Shown piece by piece: positions 59,903-64,000 of a stretch of 64,000 bases of DNA (position 1 is the first letter of the stretch; every line of letters begins with the position of its first letter). The stretch comes from Nageia nagi (lineage: Eukaryota; Pinophyta). The translations under genes and the position numbers were made by a program. A model generated the notes under the pieces. The model was not told the DNA's origin and did no database searches. It saw only the letters and a list, made by a program, of their open reading frames with translations. The stretch spans positions 182,404,001 through 182,468,000 of the forward strand of contig JBITNC010000001.1 of NCBI GenBank assembly GCA_050084985.1, given 5' to 3'.

Positions 59903-60691
59903 ATTTTGAAAAATATATAATGAGAAGCTTTGTTGTTTGATAAAGTTGATAACTTTGGAAGTGACTATTTTCGGTATGATGACGTATTGAGCTTGTGTGA
60001 CAGTTGCATGACATTTCTGTTATGTCATTTTGCATGTCTAAGCACACCTATACCGTATAATATATGAATTGTAATAGTATTTTCCTTTGTCTCGACAATG
60101 AGGTTTCGAGATGATCTCTTACATCCTGTGATTTTTTTGCCATTTGAGCTCAAACTTAGTCTGATCTATTTTTTGTATTTGACTTAGTCAAGGATCGTTG
60201 ACAATCTTTTATTATTGTTAACAACTGTAAAGTGATCGTCGTGGATTTATATAGTAAAAATACTATCTTTATAATAGTATATTTTGCTATGAATATCTTA
60301 ATTTCTTGTGTTTAGACTTGTTTTAATAGCGATTTTAATCATTTTACCCTAGTAAGTTTACTCAATACTAGTCCTTCATGTGCCGATATATTTGGCAGTC
60401 ATGTGACATTGGAGCATTCTTCTAGGTGAAAAATAATGTGATTTATAATGTGTTCACTTTCACCTTATTGAACGAAGCTTTTTAATTTTTTGTCTATACA
60501 CAACTAAATTTTAAGATATTTAAAGAAAATATACTTCATTTTGTGCATTTTAAATAATATAAATCATCGATGATTACTTATGAATCATTATCAATCAATA
60601 ATCATTATTGATTTGATGTAAATCATTGATGATTGACATAATGATCACTAATGATCTGTGATGCGAGGGTTTTTAAAATAAAATAGTTTTC
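59903..60691 (-). other. Non-coding 3' region of I
   Basis: The stretch 59,945-60,110 matches A at 3890-4015. At 60,560-60,660 several overlapping palindromes of the type ATCATTGATGAT and AATAATCATTATTGATT crowd together. Confidence 0.6.
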
Positions 60692-61015
60692 ATGGCAGAT
60701 CAGTTGAGAGAGCGAAATTATTATCGTAGGGCTATGGAGCTTTGGCTACCTGGTTTCTTGAGATATTTTTCAGATGGTCCTAGTTCACCACCTAGGCCAA
60801 CATCAGGGTTTCCTCGTTCACCAATTTCTAGTGACTTGGGTCATTCAGGGAGTCGAGGCTGACATGCAGCATCGATTTCTTGATCTTAGTTTACTGCTAG
60901 GGTTGTATTTCCTCGGACATATGCTATAGGCTTGAGATCTATTACTAGGGATGAGGGTTATTCAGAGCATCCTGATGATCCTCATGATGATATTGTATCT
61001 ACTGGAGGACATTGA
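60692..61015 (+). pseudogene. Antisense ORF remnant in element I
   Basis: ATG at 60,692 opens 56 clean codons (MADQLRERNYYRRAMELWLP; FSDGPSSPPRPTSGFPRSP). The frame continues with three stops to a final TGA at 61,013-61,015 (DEGYSEHPDDPHDDIVSTGG). It lies on the strand opposite to the element and has the same 3' flank as the PMD gene of D, but no PMD core is present. It is either an internally deleted PMD gene or a different antisense ORF in the same slot. Confidence 0.5.
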
Positions 61016-61779
61016 TATTCCTATTTTGATGATATATATATGATGTACTTTTATTTATTGGCATTATGGCTCATGCTGATATGATGATTATGGTGTTATA
61101 TTTTCTTGATGTACTATTTAGATTATTTTTATTGTGTGATGGATAGACTGATGATATGTTATAGTGTTTCTATGACTCTTGATGCATGATCTTACATTTT
61201 CTATATAGATTTATGATGAAAATAGGTATGATGTGATATTATGTAGAAAACATAATTATCTTTTAATTACTTGATGATGAATAGATGTTGATGATAGATG
61301 TAACTTTCAGAATGTATGATGCATAAATATAATTATGAGCTATATGAGGATACTTGATAACATGAAATAACATTATTTATTTAAATAATTGATTGATTAT
61401 AAATTGTGACTAATTAACCTATTAATTAATTTAATAATTAATAACATATTTTATAAATGATGACAATGGTTTTGTGTGATGTATGTAAACATGATTTAAA
61501 TTTGATAACTAATCATTAATATCCTAGTTTCTAATGATAACTCAATAAATATTTTAGTACATCATTTAAAAAATGAATTTAAATTTTTATATTGACTTTA
61601 GAGATTATTTAAAATATCTAAAATACATATATTAACTTAATTAATTAAGAATCATTATTTTCAAATATTAAATCTTCTAGATTTTAAGATTATTTAAGGA
61701 CATATTTTTATTAAATTTTTGCGGAATCAGATGCATCATTTTCCACACTTGGCAATTTTTTATAATAAACCACTTGACA
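61016..61779 (-). other. Non-coding region matching the 3' flank of D's antisense gene
   Basis: It is AT-rich. The text near 61,200-61,340 corresponds to 33,430-33,560 reversed. No gene is seen. Confidence 0.6.
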
Positions 61780-62175
61780 TGAAAAACTAATTCTTTATGG
61801 ATGTTATGAACATTAAATTTATCTTGGTCAGGAGAACAATAATTAATCATTCTTATCCTTTCCAAAGAAAAGCAAATTTTAATAATGTTCAAAGGTAATA
61901 GAGACTAATGACGTATGGATGCATATGAACATTAACTTTATCTTGGTTAGGAGAACAATAAATAATCATTCTTATCCTTACCAAAGAAAAGCAAATTGTA
62001 ATAATGTTCAAAGGTAATAGGTATATTTAAAACATGGTTTAACATGAAACAATAGTGACTTTAGGAATGTATATGAACATTAACTTTATCTTGGTCAAGA
62101 GAACAATAATTAATTATTCTTATCTTTCCCAAAGAAAAGCAAATTTTAATAATGTTCAAAGGTAGTATATAATAG
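61780..62175 (-). repeat. Three tandem units in 3' region of I
   Basis: GAACATTAACTTTATCTTGG (first copy one base different) starts near 61,808, 61,927 and 62,075. Each is followed by GAACAATAATTAATCATTCT-like text and CAAAGAAAAGCAAATT. D has two such units and A three degenerate ones. Confidence 0.85.
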
Positions 62176-62513
62176 TAAAAAAAAATGGGTTTAACAAAAT
62201 GAAACGAATGATCCTAAACACCAACAAATTATATAATATGAAGGATATTCATTATAACAAAAAGATTAAGTGACCTTTGGATTAATAACCAAGTTATTAT
62301 AACATCTACCTTATCTTTCTTTATTTCAAGATTTAACAACCTAAGATGATATCAAACAATATTATTATATGTTGATAAAAAACCTAGAACTCCGTGTGTG
62401 TAGTGACATTCATTTCCCTTCTTAGATCATTTGACATGGAATTATCTTAGAAACATTAATGAGCTAATCCATCCATATGGAACATATAGGGGTCCATAGA
62501 AAGTTGCATAACC

Positions 62514-62685
62514 ACCTTGATCCCGCTACAACCTTGCTCTACTATCAGTCAGGCGTCCATAGCCCCGGTAGAGGATATTGTAATCACCCAAGAATCATTG
62601 ATATTATGTAAATTATATATATATATATATATATTTTTTTTTTTTTTCATATCTTTTTTTTTTTTACCAAATGATTCTTGGGTTC
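62514..62685 (-). other. Conserved 3'-region block: core plus inverted repeat (copy in I)
   Basis: The core lies at 62,514-62,603 and the arms at about 62,586-62,603 and 62,668-62,684, with an AT run and long T tract as loop. It retains the CpG-containing form CTACCGGGGCTATGGACGCC (minus strand). The part after the core present in A and D (about 110 bp with the second GGGGCTATGG repeat) is missing here. Confidence 0.8.
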
Positions 62686-63430
62686 GAGATGAAACGAATA
62701 ATAGGATAGATATGTAATTTTTCACTCTTAATGTTTCTAAAATAATTTCATTCAAATTCTCTTAGAATTCCTTAATGTATTAAGTGTTTGGAGTTTTTGA
62801 TTTTTCTTCAAACATACAAATTTTATGTTTTTCTATCATCTAGGGTATGTCATTTCTTTATGAAAGAAAGGATAAAATGAATGTAGTGATAACAAGGAGA
62901 TTATTCTAAGATAACCTTTTCATACATTACACATTTACTGGATAATCACTGTTACGATGATATGCAACAAATATTTACATCATACAAGGGTAGGGCACCC
63001 AATTGCCAAGTGACCTCTAGATGTTCCCATCTAGGTATATTTTTTAATTTTATAAATTTTATGTGTTTTATATTTTTTCAAATTTTTAGGATTTTATGAT
63101 TTTTCTATTTTTTAGGATTTTATGATTTTTCTATTTTTTAGGATTTTATGATTTTTCTATTTTTTTAAGATTTAATGATTTTTCTATTTTTTTAGGATTT
63201 TATGATTTTTCTATTTTTTAGGATTTTATGATTTTTCTAGGAAATCTATTCGTGACGTGTTCAAATCGAGTTTGAACTGCATCAGGATTAAATGAACAAT
63301 GTGTTGAACTAAACAAAAAACTAAAATCTAATACCACTTGATTATGATAAATTTTTGGAACACAATAATCTAAGTGTTCAGATGTCACAGTTTGTGTGAT
63401 TGAAATGAGTCGTTCTCGATATCTTAAAGT
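62686..63430 (-). other. Non-coding region between extra ORF and conserved block in I
   Basis: It matches D 31,722-32,372 reversed. It contains the 26-bp minisatellite at 63,088-63,240. No gene is seen. Confidence 0.7.
63088..63240 (-). repeat. 26-bp minisatellite, six copies
   Basis: AGGATTTTATGATTTTTCTA starts at 63,088, 63,114, 63,140, 63,167 (diverged), 63,194 and 63,220. It is the same unit as in D, where only three copies remain. Confidence 0.9.
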
Positions 63431-64000
63431 CTAGTTGTGAGTACAATCGACCATTATTTTGGGCTTTTCTATAGGCCATAGAAGACAGAAATATATCATT
63501 AAATCATATTCTAATTTGGGAGAACACCATAACTCAAAGGCATTGATACAAATGATAACTTGATACCCATTTATTTTGACATCCCAACCGTAAGATTCAC
63601 GTGTATCATAGAATGTCAAGGCCAATTTTTGTTGTATTTCTGTAGGTATGGAAAAAACATTTGAGTACAAAGGAGTAGGGGCGTTACGAATAACTTTCAT
63701 AAAGATGTCTTTGTCGTACCTATTTTTGAACCCTGGAAGATAACTTCCATTATTCTGTACTCTACATTCTTTTGACAGTCTTTCGATGATCTCATTTCTA
63801 ACCTTTATTTGACTTATTGTTTTAAGTTCAGCAATACGCAAAGCTTGCCTTTTCGCTAACTTTTGTTCCCAAATTGTGTGTCGCATTTGCATGTGAGAAC
63901 ATCTGTTAATTTGCCTATAATATTGTTGTGATGTTCTAAGGGGAAAAGCCACAAAAGTATTTGAAAAATCATAAATCACCCTTTTATGAGGTAAATAATG
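63431..64000 (-). CDS. Conserved extra ORF of element I, C-terminal 189 codons (partial at window edge)
   Basis: The minus strand is open from the window edge to a stop at 63,431, reading HYLPHKRVIYDFSNTFVAF, ISQIKVRNEIIERLSKECRV, DIFMKVIRNAPTPLYSNVFS, SYGWDVKINGYQVIICINAF and LLWPIEKPKIMVDCTHN. It has no stop or frameshift, unlike the copy in D at 30,691-31,721. The two proteins agree at about four residues in five. The function is unknown. The compact, Trp- and Tyr-containing conserved block SYGWDVKINGYQV and the Arg/Lys-rich helix before it suggest a folded globular domain. The N-terminus lies beyond the window. Confidence 0.8.
   Translation of the reverse strand, partial: HYLPHKRVIYDFSNTFVAFPLRTSQQYYRQINRCSHMQMRHTIWEQKLAKRQALRIAELKTISQIKVRNEIIERLSKECRVQNNGSYLPGFKNRYDKDIFMKVIRNAPTPLYSNVFSIPTEIQQKLALTFYDTRESYGWDVKINGYQVIICINAFELWCSPKLEYDLMIYFCLLWPIEKPKIMVDCTHN

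Larger units (their letters stand above)
59770..64000 (-). mobile_element. Element I: 3' part of a relative of A and D, minus strand
   Basis: From the right edge leftward: extra ORF, minisatellite, conserved core, tandem units, antisense ORF remnant, polypurine tract, start of LTR. Each block has a counterpart in D or A. Only 90 bp of LTR precede insertion H. Gag-pol would lie beyond 64,000. Confidence 0.85.

Overview
The window is plant repetitive DNA: a pile of old, nested LTR retrotransposons with no host gene that I can recognise. The elements belong mainly to the Ty3/gypsy Tat-like group. The evidence is an archaeal-type second RNase H, a gag beginning MVQTRSM, a Cys-His-His-Cys gag knuckle, and extra open reading frames beside gag-pol. 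One Ty1/copia-type LTR is also present. The sequence is very AT-rich, every coding region is broken, and most stop codons I read are one C-to-T (or G-to-A) step from a fitting sense codon. That fits long-methylated, slowly removed retroelements in a large seed-plant genome; a gymnosperm is plausible but unproven.

Layout, with letters used throughout. A (+, 1-5078) is the 3' part of an element, ending in a complete 839-bp LTR. B (-, 5079 to about 16,200) is a degenerate gypsy element with gag, protease, archaeal RNase H, RT, RNase H and integrase in that order, followed by a long extra ORF that A's LTR cuts off. C (+, about 16,260-19,942) is the 3' tail of another element. D (+, 19,943 to about 36,320) is the best preserved element. 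It has a 5' LTR, a repeat-rich leader, one 2,641-codon gag-pol frame, a conserved extra ORF, a structured 3' region, and an antisense plant-mobile-domain (PMD) gene with an intron; its 3' LTR is missing. E (+, 36,341-37,009) is a gag fragment. A second PMD pseudogene lies at about 38.3-39.6 kb (-).

F (-, about 43,505-57,100) is a relative of B. It carries internal duplications and is split by G (+, 49,142 to about 55,920), a copia-type insertion with one LTR and a tRNA-Met primer site. H (+, ending at 59,769) looks like an LTR whose upstream half is an 8-copy tandem repeat. It sits inside the LTR of I (-, 59,770-64,000), a relative of A and D that runs off the window.

Two architectures coexist. 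In D the archaeal RNase H follows RT-RNase H, the usual Tat arrangement. In B and F it lies between protease and RT, and integrase directly follows RNase H. A, D and I share a 3' region with a nearly invariant core of about 90 bp flanked by an inverted repeat. D and I also share an unrecognised extra protein of about 340 residues. These items are the best candidates for something undescribed.
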